Positions 1 through 5,180 of a stretch of DNA of 5,194 nucleotides are shown one piece after another (the first letter of the stretch is position 1; every line of letters begins with the position of its first letter). The stretch covers positions 1-5,194 of the forward strand of contig JAQGKB010000138.1 in assembly GCA_028290345.1 (NCBI GenBank), written 5' to 3'. The notes beneath the pieces were generated by a model. It was not told where the DNA came from. It worked only from the letters and a program-made list of their open reading frames with translations, and ran no database searches. Both the position numbers and the translations under genes were made by a program. The stretch is from Hyphomicrobiales bacterium. Lineage in GTDB: Bacteria > Pseudomonadota > Alphaproteobacteria > Rhizobiales > Devosiaceae.

Positions 1-24
1 CTGCTTGTAACTCCCTTCAGTCAT
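1..24 (-). CDS. Start of a divergent regulator gene, probably HxlR family (partial, cut by window edge)
   Basis: Reading the minus strand from 24 gives ATG and eight open codons, MTEGSYKQ, up to the window edge. A perfect AAGGAG ribosome binding site (complement of 31-36) lies 6 nt before the ATG, so this is a well-formed gene start. HxlR-type winged-helix regulators often begin with a short tail, then a G/R-S-Y-x-Q motif leading into FCPVA-like residues; the visible peptide fits this but is too short to prove it. The gene is head to head with the FAD oxidase at 177, with 152 bp between the two starts, the usual arrangement for a regulator controlling its neighbour. The start itself is fairly secure; the family is an inference from eight residues and context. 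Confidence 0.5.
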
Positions 25-108
25 CGGCTGCTCCTTGCGTTCTTTCGAGTAGAGAGTACCGCCAGGTGAACGCAGCCGACTAGTACAGATTCAGTAGCTT
101 GTTTGCTT

Positions 109-122
109 CAGTTCCTGAACTG
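109..122. promoter_or_regulatory. Inverted repeat CAGTTC-N2-GAACTG, candidate operator
   Basis: CAGTTC at 109-114 is exactly mirrored by GAACTG at 117-122 with two bases between. It lies 54 bp before the ATG of the FAD oxidase, inside the region shared with the divergent regulator. A compact symmetrical site here is what a dimeric winged-helix regulator would bind. No good -35/-10 pair could be fixed near it, so its relation to a promoter is unknown. Confidence 0.35.
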
Positions 123-176
123 GCGCCATGAGGCCAAGGGGCGGACAACAGGGGCACTCGATCCAGGGAGTTCGCA

Positions 177-1592
177 ATGTCCTCAGCTCAGACCATCAAC
201 GGTCGCATATCGCCATCTGCGGCCACCGACTTGGCAGAACGGCTCTCCGGCACCTGCCACCTGCCGGGGGACCCCGCCTACGAATCATGTTGTGCCATCT
301 GGAACGGCATGATCGAGAAGCGGCCCGCGGTGGTGGTGCGGCCTGCCAGCGAGGCGGATGTATCGGCCACGGCCGCCTTTGCCAAGGACAATAGCCTGCC
401 GCTCTCCGTGCGCGGTGGTGGGCACAATGTGGCGGGCGCCGCACTCAGCGATGGCGGCATCACCATTGACATGAGCCAGCGCCGCACGGTCACAGTGGAT
501 GCGAACACCATGCTGGTGCGGGTCGAGGCGGGCGCCACATGGAAGGATGTGGACGCTGCGACCCAGCCGCATGGCATCGTCGTGCCCTCCGGCATCATCT
601 CGGCCACCGGTGTCGCCGGGCTGGCGCTGGGCGGCGGTTTCGGCTGGACGTCGAGACGGTTCGGCTTCACCGCCGACAATATCGTGTCGGCGAGGGTGGT
701 CACTGCCGATGGGGAGGCGCGCACCGCCAGCGCCACCGAGAATGCCGACCTCTATTGGGCGCTGCGGGGGGGTGGCGTGAATTTCGCGGTGGTGACCGAG
801 TTCACGTTCCGGGGCCATCGGCACGGTCCTGAGGTGCTGGCCGGAATGGTCGTACACCCCTTCGAAGCGGCAAGGGAGGTCATAGACTTCTATGTGCAGC
901 TCACCACGGCGGCGCCGGACGAGCTGACGTGCCTTCTGGTGCTGAGGAAGGCGCCGCCCGCGCCGTGGATACCGGAGGCATACCACGGCCAGCCGATCGC
1001 CGGGATCGTCGCGCACTGGACCGGCAGCCCCGACGCGGGAGCGGCGACAATGCAGCGGCTCAAGGACTTCGGCGAGCCGGTGGCGGATACCATCGTGCCC
1101 AAGAGCTTCGTGAGCTTCCAGAGCTTTCTGGATGGGGGACAACCGTTCGGACGCCGCTACTACTGGAAGTCGGACGACGCCAGGGAGATCGGCGGTGGAC
1201 TGGCAACAGAGCTGTGCTGTGCCGCGGAGGCCATTACCTCGCCGTTCTCGGCGATCCTCTGCATGCATATGGGCGGCGCCCCGGCGCGCATCCCGCTCGG
1301 CGACACCGCGGTCGGCATCCGGCGGGCGCAGTATGGCCTCGTTTTCCAGGGCGCCTGGACGAATCCGGCCGAGGACGCACAACACATTGCCTGGGCCCGC
1401 AACTCGGTTGCCTTGGTCAGGCCTTTCACCTCCGGCTCGACTTATGTCAATTTCATCACTGCCGACGAGGGGCCGGCGCGCGTGCCGGGCGCCTATGCCG
1501 ACGAGACATTCCGGCGGCTCCGTCAGATCAAGACCACGTACGACCCGCAGAACCTGTTCGGTGGCACCCTCAATATTCCACCGGCTGCCTGA
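177..1592 (+). CDS. FAD-linked oxidase, berberine-bridge-enzyme-like (FAD_binding_4 plus BBE domains)
   Basis: The 471-residue protein has the length and layout of bacterial BBE-like flavin oxidases, which oxidise small organic substrates with a covalently held FAD and pass electrons to oxygen or another acceptor. The PCMH-type FAD domain covers roughly residues 45-215. It contains RGGGHN (79-84), whose His83 is the expected covalent FAD attachment, the glycine-rich GVAGLALGGGFGW (145-157) and WALRGGGVNFAVVTEF (194-209). The C-terminal BBE segment shows YVNF (423-426) and YDPQNLFGG (455-463). The cysteine that forms the second FAD link in bicovalent members is not present; the aligned stretch reads ISATGVAGL (141-149), so a single link is expected. 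No signal peptide is visible, so it is probably cytoplasmic. The start is fixed by AGGGAG at 165-170, 6 nt before the ATG. The substrate cannot be deduced. Confidence 0.92.
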   Translation: MSSAQTINGRISPSAATDLAERLSGTCHLPGDPAYESCCAIWNGMIEKRPAVVVRPASEADVSATAAFAKDNSLPLSVRGGGHNVAGAALSDGGITIDMSQRRTVTVDANTMLVRVEAGATWKDVDAATQPHGIVVPSGIISATGVAGLALGGGFGWTSRRFGFTADNIVSARVVTADGEARTASATENADLYWALRGGGVNFAVVTEFTFRGHRHGPEVLAGMVVHPFEAAREVIDFYVQLTTAAPDELTCLLVLRKAPPAPWIPEAYHGQPIAGIVAHWTGSPDAGAATMQRLKDFGEPVADTIVPKSFVSFQSFLDGGQPFGRRYYWKSDDAREIGGGLATELCCAAEAITSPFSAILCMHMGGAPARIPLGDTAVGIRRAQYGLVFQGAWTNPAEDAQHIAWARNSVALVRPFTSGSTYVNFITADEGPARVPGAYADETFRRLRQIKTTYDPQNLFGGTLNIPPAA

Positions 1593-1835
1593 TCATGACG
1601 TCGCCTGTGGGGCCATCACATATCGCTCTTGGACGCTGCGGGAGGTCAAATTCGGGATCGCGCCCAGCACGAAGAAGCCGGCGATCACCCAAATTCCGAC
1701 TGATGCTACCCGCTCAGGTAGCATCGAAACCAGACCTGCTCGATCGAGCGCAATCAAGAACTGCGCTCCAGCGGCCAGAGCTCCCGGATCGTCTCGGGTC
1801 CTGCCGCAGGCGGTCCTGCACACAGGCGCGCTCAA
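1593..1835 (-). pseudogene. Remnant of a small membrane protein gene, truncated at both ends
   Basis: The minus-strand frame encodes a membrane-protein-like stretch: FLIALDRAGL, then VASVGIWVIAGFFVLGAIPNL, a clear hydrophobic helix, then TSRSVQERYVMAP. This order (helix, RAGL, helix, N-L-x-S-x-S-x-x-ER) resembles the C-terminal half of small multi-helix hypothetical proteins of about 130 residues that end with one more helix. Here the last helix is missing: after MAP the frame reads QATS and stops, abutting the end of the FAD oxidase gene. At the other end there is no credible start. The frame opens immediately after the lysR stop codon, has only a TTG without an obvious Shine-Dalgarno, and begins with non-membrane residues. 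I read it as a decayed fragment left between two convergent genes. It could instead be a chance open frame, but the helix plus the positively charged ER motif argues against that. Confidence 0.45.
1702..1725. repeat. Perfect 9-bp inverted repeat with 6-nt loop between convergent genes
   Basis: GATGCTACC (1702-1710) and GGTAGCATC (1717-1725) are exact complements around CGCTCA. The stem lies between the 3' ends of the convergent FAD oxidase and lysR genes, so it may end or protect transcripts from both sides. There is no T-run on either strand, so it is not a classical rho-independent terminator. It lies inside the membrane-protein remnant. Confidence 0.5.
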
Positions 1836-1856
1836 GTCATTTCCGGGCGCGTCAGC

Positions 1857-2750
1857 TCAGGCTCCGGTGAACAATGCGTGCTGAGCCGCGAGGCTGTTCC
1901 CAACCATTTCGAAGAACGCGCGCACACGCGCGGTCTTTCGCAGGTCGGCGTGAGTGACGATCCACAGCTCCCGAGTGAGCTCTCGAATCGGGGTTCCGAA
2001 GGCGCGCGCCAATCCCGGGTCGACATCGCCAAGATAACAGGGGAGCAGCGCCAAACCAACACCGGCACGCGCAGCGGCGAGCTGGTTCATGATGCTCGAG
2101 GCGCGGTAGACCACGCGCCCCTCAGGCACGTGCTCCCTTAGCCAATCAGCCGCCGCGATCCGGCTTTCGGCGCCCCAGGAGATGATGCCGCGCTGGCCAA
2201 TGCTCGCGATGCCGTCAAGCAACCCCTCCTGCTGCACTCGATCCGCGCCGGCGTAGAGCGCCCAGGCCACATCGACCAGTTTTCGCCCGAAGAGATCTGG
2301 CTCATTCGGCGAGTCGCGTAGCGCGATGTCGGCCTCACGGCGCGACAGGCTCAGTACCCGATCGTCGGCGATCAGCTCGACGACGATGCCGGGGTAGGCC
2401 TCCCGAAACTGGGCAAGGTGCGCGGAGAGGACGCTATATGCGAGCGGCTCCGGCGCTGTGACCCGTAGCACGCCGGTGGGCCGCGCGTCGCTGCCAAGGA
2501 CCTCTCGATCGAGCGTCATCACCTCCGTCTCAATCTGCTCCGCGGTCGCGGCAAATCGGTCGCCTTCCTTGGTGACCGCGTAGGCGCCACCCGGCAATCG
2601 GTCGAACAGCCGTACACCGATCTTTTCTTCGATTGCATTGAGGCGGCGGAAGGCCGTCGAATGGTCTACGCCGAGAGCAGATGCGGCGCCTCCGAGGCGA
2701 CCGGTGCGCGCAATGGCGAGCACCAGCTTAAGGTCGTTCCAATTCTCCAT
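1857..2750 (-). CDS. LysR-family transcriptional regulator
   Basis: The gene encodes 297 residues from the chosen ATG at 2750, the standard length for the family. The N-terminal winged helix-turn-helix occupies about residues 5-62, with recognition region GAASALGVDHSTAFRRL (21-37) and the typical LFDR (48-51). A linker helix leads to the periplasmic-binding-protein-like effector domain (about 90-290), with ADIALR (140-145), SSIMNQLAAARAGVGLALLP (218-237) and a late ELWIVTHADL (261-270). The frame stays open to 2849, but the domain starts directly after the internal ATG, and the upstream codons fall in the shared promoter region, so the shorter start is preferred. Its Shine-Dalgarno is weak. 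It is divergent from the GST gene, 119 bp away, and by family habit probably regulates that gene and itself. The effector is unknown. Confidence 0.93.
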   Translation of the reverse strand: MENWNDLKLVLAIARTGRLGGAASALGVDHSTAFRRLNAIEEKIGVRLFDRLPGGAYAVTKEGDRFAATAEQIETEVMTLDREVLGSDARPTGVLRVTAPEPLAYSVLSAHLAQFREAYPGIVVELIADDRVLSLSRREADIALRDSPNEPDLFGRKLVDVAWALYAGADRVQQEGLLDGIASIGQRGIISWGAESRIAAADWLREHVPEGRVVYRASSIMNQLAAARAGVGLALLPCYLGDVDPGLARAFGTPIRELTRELWIVTHADLRKTARVRAFFEMVGNSLAAQHALFTGA

Positions 2751-2796
2751 GAGAGGCTCTCTAGCACCCGCCGTACTTGCAGTCACGCAAACGGAG

Positions 2797-2814
2797 TTGG
2801 CAATTTCACAATTG
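2797..2814. promoter_or_regulatory. Candidate LysR operator in the lysR-gst intergenic region
   Basis: The 119-bp region between the divergent starts (2751-2869) holds a symmetrical site, CAATT (2801-2805), TCAC, AATTG (2810-2814). It lies about midway between the two genes, as expected for a LysR-type recognition site. A TTGGCA at 2797-2802 and a TTGGGA at 2812-2817 could be -35 elements for the GST gene, the latter 18 bp before TAGGTT (2836-2841). The promoter assignments are weak. A second small palindrome, GAGAG-G-CTCTC (2751-2761), abuts the lysR start codon. Confidence 0.35.
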
Positions 2815-2840
2815 GGATTGCACAGATACCGAGAGTAGGT

Positions 2841-2861
2841 TCCAGGCATTCCAAACCTGGA
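2841..2861 (+). promoter_or_regulatory. Inverted repeat overlapping the GST ribosome binding site
   Basis: TCCAGG (2841-2846) and CCTGGA (2856-2861) are exact complements with a 9-nt spacer. The right arm overlaps the GGAG Shine-Dalgarno (2859-2862) of the GST gene. As RNA it could form a 6-bp stem hiding part of the ribosome binding site; as DNA it could be a second, promoter-proximal binding site for the regulator. The sequence alone does not decide between these. Confidence 0.3.
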
Positions 2862-2869
2862 GACTGATC

Positions 2870-3496
2870 ATGAAGCTCTATTATCACCCTTGGGCCTGCT
2901 CTCTTGCGCCCGCCATTGCCGCCGCCGAAGCCGGCATTGCACTCGATCTCGTTCACGTCGACATCCTCAAGGACCCGCATACGTTGCCGGACGGCAGCCT
3001 CTATTCCGCGGTCAATCCGCGCCACTATGTGCCGGTGCTGGTCCGTGAGAACGGCGAGCCGCTGAGCGAAGTGGCGGCGATCTTGCAATACCTTGCCGAT
3101 CGCGAGCCTGGGCACCTGGCTCCTCTGCCTGCAGCGCCCGAACGCATTGAGCTCCAGCAATGGTTGACCTTCATCGGAACAGAACTGCACAAGATGTACT
3201 CGCCTTGGCTGTTGCACCCGGAAGTCGGTGAACTCGCGCAGGAATATGCGCGCAGCAAGATCGCCAATCGCTATGCTTTCATCGACCGACATCTCGCCGG
3301 AAGGGATTACCTGCTGGGCACGTTCACTGTCGCCGACGCGTATCTGTTCGTTCCAGTGAACTGGGCGGCGGGCGCGAAAACCCCGCTGGGGGACTTTCCG
3401 AACATCGGCGCCTGGTTCAAACGGATGAAGGCACGGCCAGCGGTCCAGGACGCATTCCGCGCTCACTCTGCTACGCCGAAGCTGCTCGCGGCCTAG
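2870..3496 (+). CDS. Glutathione S-transferase, beta-class-like
   Basis: This 208-residue protein has the full two-domain GST fold and the usual length. The thioredoxin-like domain (about 1-78) starts MKLYYHPWACS, placing Cys10 where bacterial beta-class enzymes carry their glutathione-bonding cysteine. VPVL (54-57) supplies the cis-proline, and SEVAAILQYLAD (66-77) corresponds to the glutathione gamma-glutamyl site. The helical domain has ELHK (105-108), matching the conserved His-Lys pair of beta GSTs, and the N-capping box TVADAYLF (153-160). Such cytoplasmic enzymes conjugate glutathione to electrophiles, reduce mixed disulfides or bind hydrophobic ligands. The start is set by GGAG (2859-2862), 7 nt before ATG. 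Trp8 replaces the glycine more often seen before Ala-Cys, which may alter the active-site pocket. Its divergent LysR neighbour is the likely regulator. Confidence 0.93.
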   Translation: MKLYYHPWACSLAPAIAAAEAGIALDLVHVDILKDPHTLPDGSLYSAVNPRHYVPVLVRENGEPLSEVAAILQYLADREPGHLAPLPAAPERIELQQWLTFIGTELHKMYSPWLLHPEVGELAQEYARSKIANRYAFIDRHLAGRDYLLGTFTVADAYLFVPVNWAAGAKTPLGDFPNIGAWFKRMKARPAVQDAFRAHSATPKLLAA

Positions 3497-3502
3497 GACG
3501 GT

Positions 3503-3524
3503 GGGTTCGCCGTTCGGCGTTCCC
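3503..3524. repeat. Short interrupted dyad just after the GST gene
   Basis: GGG-TT-CGCCG (3503-3512) faces CGGCG-TT-CCC (3515-3524), giving 5-bp and 3-bp stems separated by a T/T mismatch. It begins 7 bp after the GST stop and could act as a weak 3' stem for that transcript. There is no T-run, so termination is not assured. Confidence 0.3.
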
Positions 3525-3568
3525 TGAGTGCGTCAACGAGGCCGTCGTTCCGGCGACATATTGCAATA

Positions 3569-3596
3569 CTGCGCTGGTTCAACTGCGCCAGCGCAG
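3569..3596. repeat. Perfect 9-bp stem-loop in the GST-5S spacer
   Basis: CTGCGCTGG (3569-3577) is exactly complementary to CCAGCGCAG (3588-3596) with a 10-nt loop. It is the strongest structure in the spacer between the GST stop (3496) and the 5S-like sequence (3656). I see no credible gene in this spacer on either strand. The stem may be a leftover of the rRNA operon's 23S-5S spacer, a 3' end structure of the GST transcript, or an unrelated element. Confidence 0.45.
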
Positions 3597-3655
3597 CACC
3601 GCGTTCAGACGCTTTCGGGCAGGAGTGAACGCCGCACAGCCGCTGGTTGGCAAAT

Positions 3656-3775
3656 GCCGGCCTGGCGCCAGAGGTGGCTGAACACGATCCCATCCCCGAA
3701 CTCGACCGTTAAACCCCTTTTACGCCAATGCTACTAGGTCTCAAGGGTGGGAGAGTAGGTCGCTGCCAGGTCTGC
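3656..3775 (+). rRNA. 5S rRNA gene, solitary and apparently degenerate
   Basis: About 120 nt align by eye with bacterial 5S rRNA. CCTGGC (3661-3666) pairs with GCCAGG (3765-3770) as helix I; AAC/GTT and CGA/TCG (3681-3687 with 3702-3710) form helix III; the CCGAACTC block and the GGGAGAGTAGG loop E strand are present. Flanking TTGGCA (3647-3652) and TGCCAA (3773-3778) extend the stem as in a 5S precursor, and a terminator follows at 3808. Several features look damaged. Loop A/helix II is about 4 nt short compared with known 5S, loop C has an extra C (CATCCCCGAAC), the usual GGTAC is GCTAC (3730-3734), and the helix after TAGGTCTCAA lacks its complement (GGGTG instead of a GACCT-like arm). It is therefore probably a pseudogene, though a divergent functional copy is possible. 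No 23S 3' end is visible before it. The exact ends are approximate. Confidence 0.72.
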
Positions 3776-3807
3776 CAAAAACATCTGATCTCTTCGACTA
3801 GAAATTC

Positions 3808-3841
3808 AAAAGCCCGTCACTCAAAAAGGTGGCGGGGTTTT
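3808..3841. terminator. Bidirectional rho-independent terminator after the 5S sequence and tetR
   Basis: AAAAGCCCGTCAC (3808-3820) pairs with GTGGCGGGGTTTT (3829-3841) around an 8-nt loop, with one G-T wobble and one G/G mismatch. It has a T-run on the plus strand and, read in reverse, on the minus strand too. It therefore suits both the rightward 5S transcript and the leftward tetR transcript, whose stop codon ends 2 bp away. The single mismatch in an otherwise symmetrical stem suggests mutation from a perfect rrn-type terminator. Confidence 0.75.
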
Positions 3842-3842
3842 G

Positions 3843-4379
3843 CTATTGCGGAGTGGACATCAGTCCCGCGGCCGCGGCTGAAAACGTGCCATGAATGGCC
3901 TCGATATTGCCGCGTGCGCCGGCTTTCGCCCAGACCGCCATGGTCTCGAGCAGGCCACCCGTCAGGAAAGCTACCGCATCGTCACCCGGATCGGCGCCCA
4001 GCCGATCGAGATCCCGGCGGATCAGGTCCGCGATGAGCGTGCTGAGCCTCGCTTCCACCAGACGACCTCCCGTGCCGTCGAGCAGGGCCGCATACAGGCC
4101 GGCATGCGCCTTGGCGTGCAGCAGCAGCGGGCGAAGGAAGGAGAACCGCTCGGGTCCGCGATTCGCCATGTGCTTGTCGAGCTCCTGGCGCAGACGCTCG
4201 AAGCCGAATTCCAGCAGCGCCTCCTTGCTTGGAAACCGCGCATAGAAGGTAGAGCGCCCGACATCGGCCGAATCGAGCACATCTTGAACCGTCGTCGCCT
4301 CGTAGCCCTTGGTCACGATGAGTGCGACGAGAGCGCTATAGAGGGCCTCTTGGGTCTTCCTTATCCGCCGGTCGATCAT
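3843..4379 (-). CDS. TetR/AcrR-family transcriptional regulator
   Basis: The 178-residue protein is slightly short for the family but complete. The N-terminal DNA-binding domain covers about residues 5-55, with ALVALIVTKGYEATTVQDVL (16-35) and the recognition helix region ADVGRSTFYARFPSKEALL (38-56), a near-textbook TetR signature. The C-terminal all-helical domain (about 60-175) would bind a ligand and dimerise; it is too variable to suggest which ligand. The start ATG is preceded by AGGA (complement of 4386-4389) at 6 nt. The gene is head to head with the membrane protein gene at 4510, and a palindrome in the 130-bp gap is a likely operator. Expected role: a repressor of itself and of the membrane protein gene, released by a small molecule. 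Confidence 0.93.
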   Translation of the reverse strand: MIDRRIRKTQEALYSALVALIVTKGYEATTVQDVLDSADVGRSTFYARFPSKEALLEFGFERLRQELDKHMANRGPERFSFLRPLLLHAKAHAGLYAALLDGTGGRLVEARLSTLIADLIRRDLDRLGADPGDDAVAFLTGGLLETMAVWAKAGARGNIEAIHGTFSAAAAGLMSTPQ

Positions 4380-4448
4380 TCTGCATCCTGTTCCAGCACA
4401 GATTCAGCCTCCCTGTCCGATACGGCACTCGGGCAGGCCCAAACTCTC

Positions 4449-4477
4449 TTGCGTTATAGAACAGCATGTTCTGTATA
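4449..4477 (+). promoter_or_regulatory. Candidate promoter of the membrane protein gene, overlapped by the operator
   Basis: TTGCGT (4449-4454) and TGTATA (4472-4477) are spaced by 17 bp; TATAGG at 4474 is an alternative -10. The palindrome at 4458-4472 fills most of the spacer, the classic placement for a TetR-type repressor. On the opposite strand TATAAC (complement of 4453-4458) could be the tetR -10. The hexamer matches are only moderate. Confidence 0.4.
4458..4472. promoter_or_regulatory. Palindrome AGAACA-GCA-TGTTCT, likely TetR operator
   Basis: Six perfectly complementary bases flank a 3-bp centre, and after one mismatch two further pairs match. The site lies between the divergent tetR and membrane protein genes. 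Extra copies of the half-site CTGTTC occur at 4485-4490, just before the membrane gene's ribosome binding site, and at 4388-4393, overlapping the region of the tetR ribosome binding site. This pattern fits an autoregulating TetR dimer with a main site and weaker accessory half-sites. Confidence 0.6.
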
Positions 4478-4496
4478 GGACGATCTGTTCATTCTC

Positions 4497-4502
4497 AAGG
4501 AG
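4497..4502 (+). promoter_or_regulatory. Ribosome binding site that fixes a GTG start
   Basis: AAGGAG lies 7 nt before GTG at 4510. There is no in-frame ATG near the N-terminus, so this site decides the start. Confidence 0.8.
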
Positions 4503-4509
4503 ATTTCTC

Positions 4510-4992
4510 GTGGCTGCCCTTTCCAATCGCCAACTCCGGCATCTGTCGCTTGCCACCCTTTTGGCCACTCTGGCCGTGACCGGTGTTCACCACGTCTTCC
4601 GGCTGGGGCCCGAACTCATCGTTCCCGTCGCCGTTGGCGTTGTTCTTCCAATTGTGCTCCTCGCCGTTTACCGCCGCACCGGCCGACGTGCCGCGCTGAT
4701 CGCCTATGCAGTTTATGCCGGCCTGATCGTGTTCTGGTTCGGATTCCTCGACGGGTTTCTCGATCATACTGTCAAAGCAGTGGGCCTCGACAACATCACC
4801 TTCCTCCCTGGCAGCAACGCCGAGGTCATCGCCACGGTCTATTCGCTGTGGTCCGAGGTCGCCACCACCAGGTTCTATGAATGGACGGGTGTGGCGAGCG
4901 CCGCGCTGGCCTTGGCGACCCTGGTCTCCACTTCGGTCTACCTGCTCGCCGAGCTGACGCCGGACGGCTCACGCCACCGCATTTCTGCGTGA
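4510..4992 (+). CDS. Four-helix integral membrane protein of unknown function
   Basis: The gene encodes 160 residues from a GTG start. Hydrophobic segments at about 12-30, 34-54, 60-80 and 124-147 predict four membrane helices. A polar stretch between helices 3 and 4 contains FGFLDGFLDHTVKAVGLDN (77-95) and VYSLWSEVATTRFYEWTGV (110-128). Basic residues RRTGRR (55-60) sit in the short loop between helices 2 and 3, suggesting that this loop is cytoplasmic and both ends outside, by the positive-inside rule. Acidic and histidine residues (Asp81, Asp85, His86) at the helix 3 boundary could form a functional site. It resembles unnamed hypothetical membrane proteins, and I know of no function. The divergent TetR gene and its palindrome suggest ligand-controlled expression. 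A terminator follows 30 bp after the stop, so it is a single-gene transcript. Confidence 0.85.
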   Translation: MAALSNRQLRHLSLATLLATLAVTGVHHVFRLGPELIVPVAVGVVLPIVLLAVYRRTGRRAALIAYAVYAGLIVFWFGFLDGFLDHTVKAVGLDNITFLPGSNAEVIATVYSLWSEVATTRFYEWTGVASAALALATLVSTSVYLLAELTPDGSRHRISA

Positions 4993-5022
4993 GATCACGG
5001 GCAATCGTTGCGATTTTTCGGC

Positions 5023-5052
5023 AACGCCGGTTCCGCAAGGGCCGGCGTTTTT
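5023..5052 (+). terminator. Rho-independent terminator of the membrane protein gene
   Basis: AACGCCGG (5023-5030) and CCGGCGTT (5042-5049) form a perfect 8-bp stem with an 11-nt loop, and the right arm runs into five T residues (5048-5052). It starts 30 bp after the stop codon at 4992. Confidence 0.85.
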
Positions 5053-5074
5053 GCTTCTGGGGATTTCGGCACCG

Positions 5075-5180
5075 GTGTCCGCTCTGCGGCCGACAGTGGA
5101 CTGTCCGCTGCTAGGACACCCACGCGAAAAGCGGACACGCGACCACCTGGTGCCAAGGTTAGGGATTGGCGAAAAGCGGA
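5075..5180. repeat. Cluster of short repeats built on TGTCCGCT / AGCGGACA
   Basis: TGTCCGCT occurs at 5076-5083 and 5102-5109, and its complement AGCGGACA at 5130-5137; GTGTCCGCT (5075-5083) and AGCGGACAC (5130-5138) are exact 9-bp inverted copies. The 12-mer GCGAAAAGCGGA is directly repeated at 5124-5135 and 5169-5180. No gene is visible from 4993 to the window end on either strand. The cluster looks like an intergenic repeat element that may continue beyond the window. Confidence 0.5.

Noticed and set aside
285..1385. Long open frame on the minus strand opposite the FAD oxidase
   Set aside because: It is a shadow of the high-GC plus-strand gene, is Arg/His/Pro-rich and shows no domain pattern.
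929..1884. Two further long plus-strand frames overlapping the end of the FAD oxidase
   Set aside because: Both are Arg/Ser/Pro-rich out-of-frame readings with no recognisable motif, while the oxidase frame has clear domain motifs throughout.
2751..2849. N-terminal extension of the LysR protein by 33 residues
   Set aside because: The DNA-binding domain starts right after the ATG at 2750, the resulting 297 residues match the family length, and the extension would cover the shared promoter.
2777..2869. N-terminal extension of the GST by 31 residues
   Set aside because: GSTs of this class begin at MKLYY, and a good ribosome binding site sits just before the ATG at 2870.
3590..3612. Slight resemblance of GCGCAGCA..GCGTTCAG to the 3' end of 23S rRNA
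   Set aside because: The match is short and interrupted, and the universally conserved GGTACTAAT-type block does not follow, so I do not claim a 23S remnant.
3493..3693. 66-residue minus-strand frame across the spacer into the 5S sequence
   Set aside because: It overlaps the 5S-like structure, has no visible ribosome binding site or family motif, and is best explained by chance.
3891..4478. 195-residue plus-strand frame opposite the TetR gene
   Set aside because: It is the reverse reading of a strong TetR-family gene and lacks any domain signature of its own.
4993..5114. Possible coding continuation after the membrane protein
   Set aside because: The terminator at 5023-5052 and the repeats interrupt it; the frames there are short and compositionally skewed.
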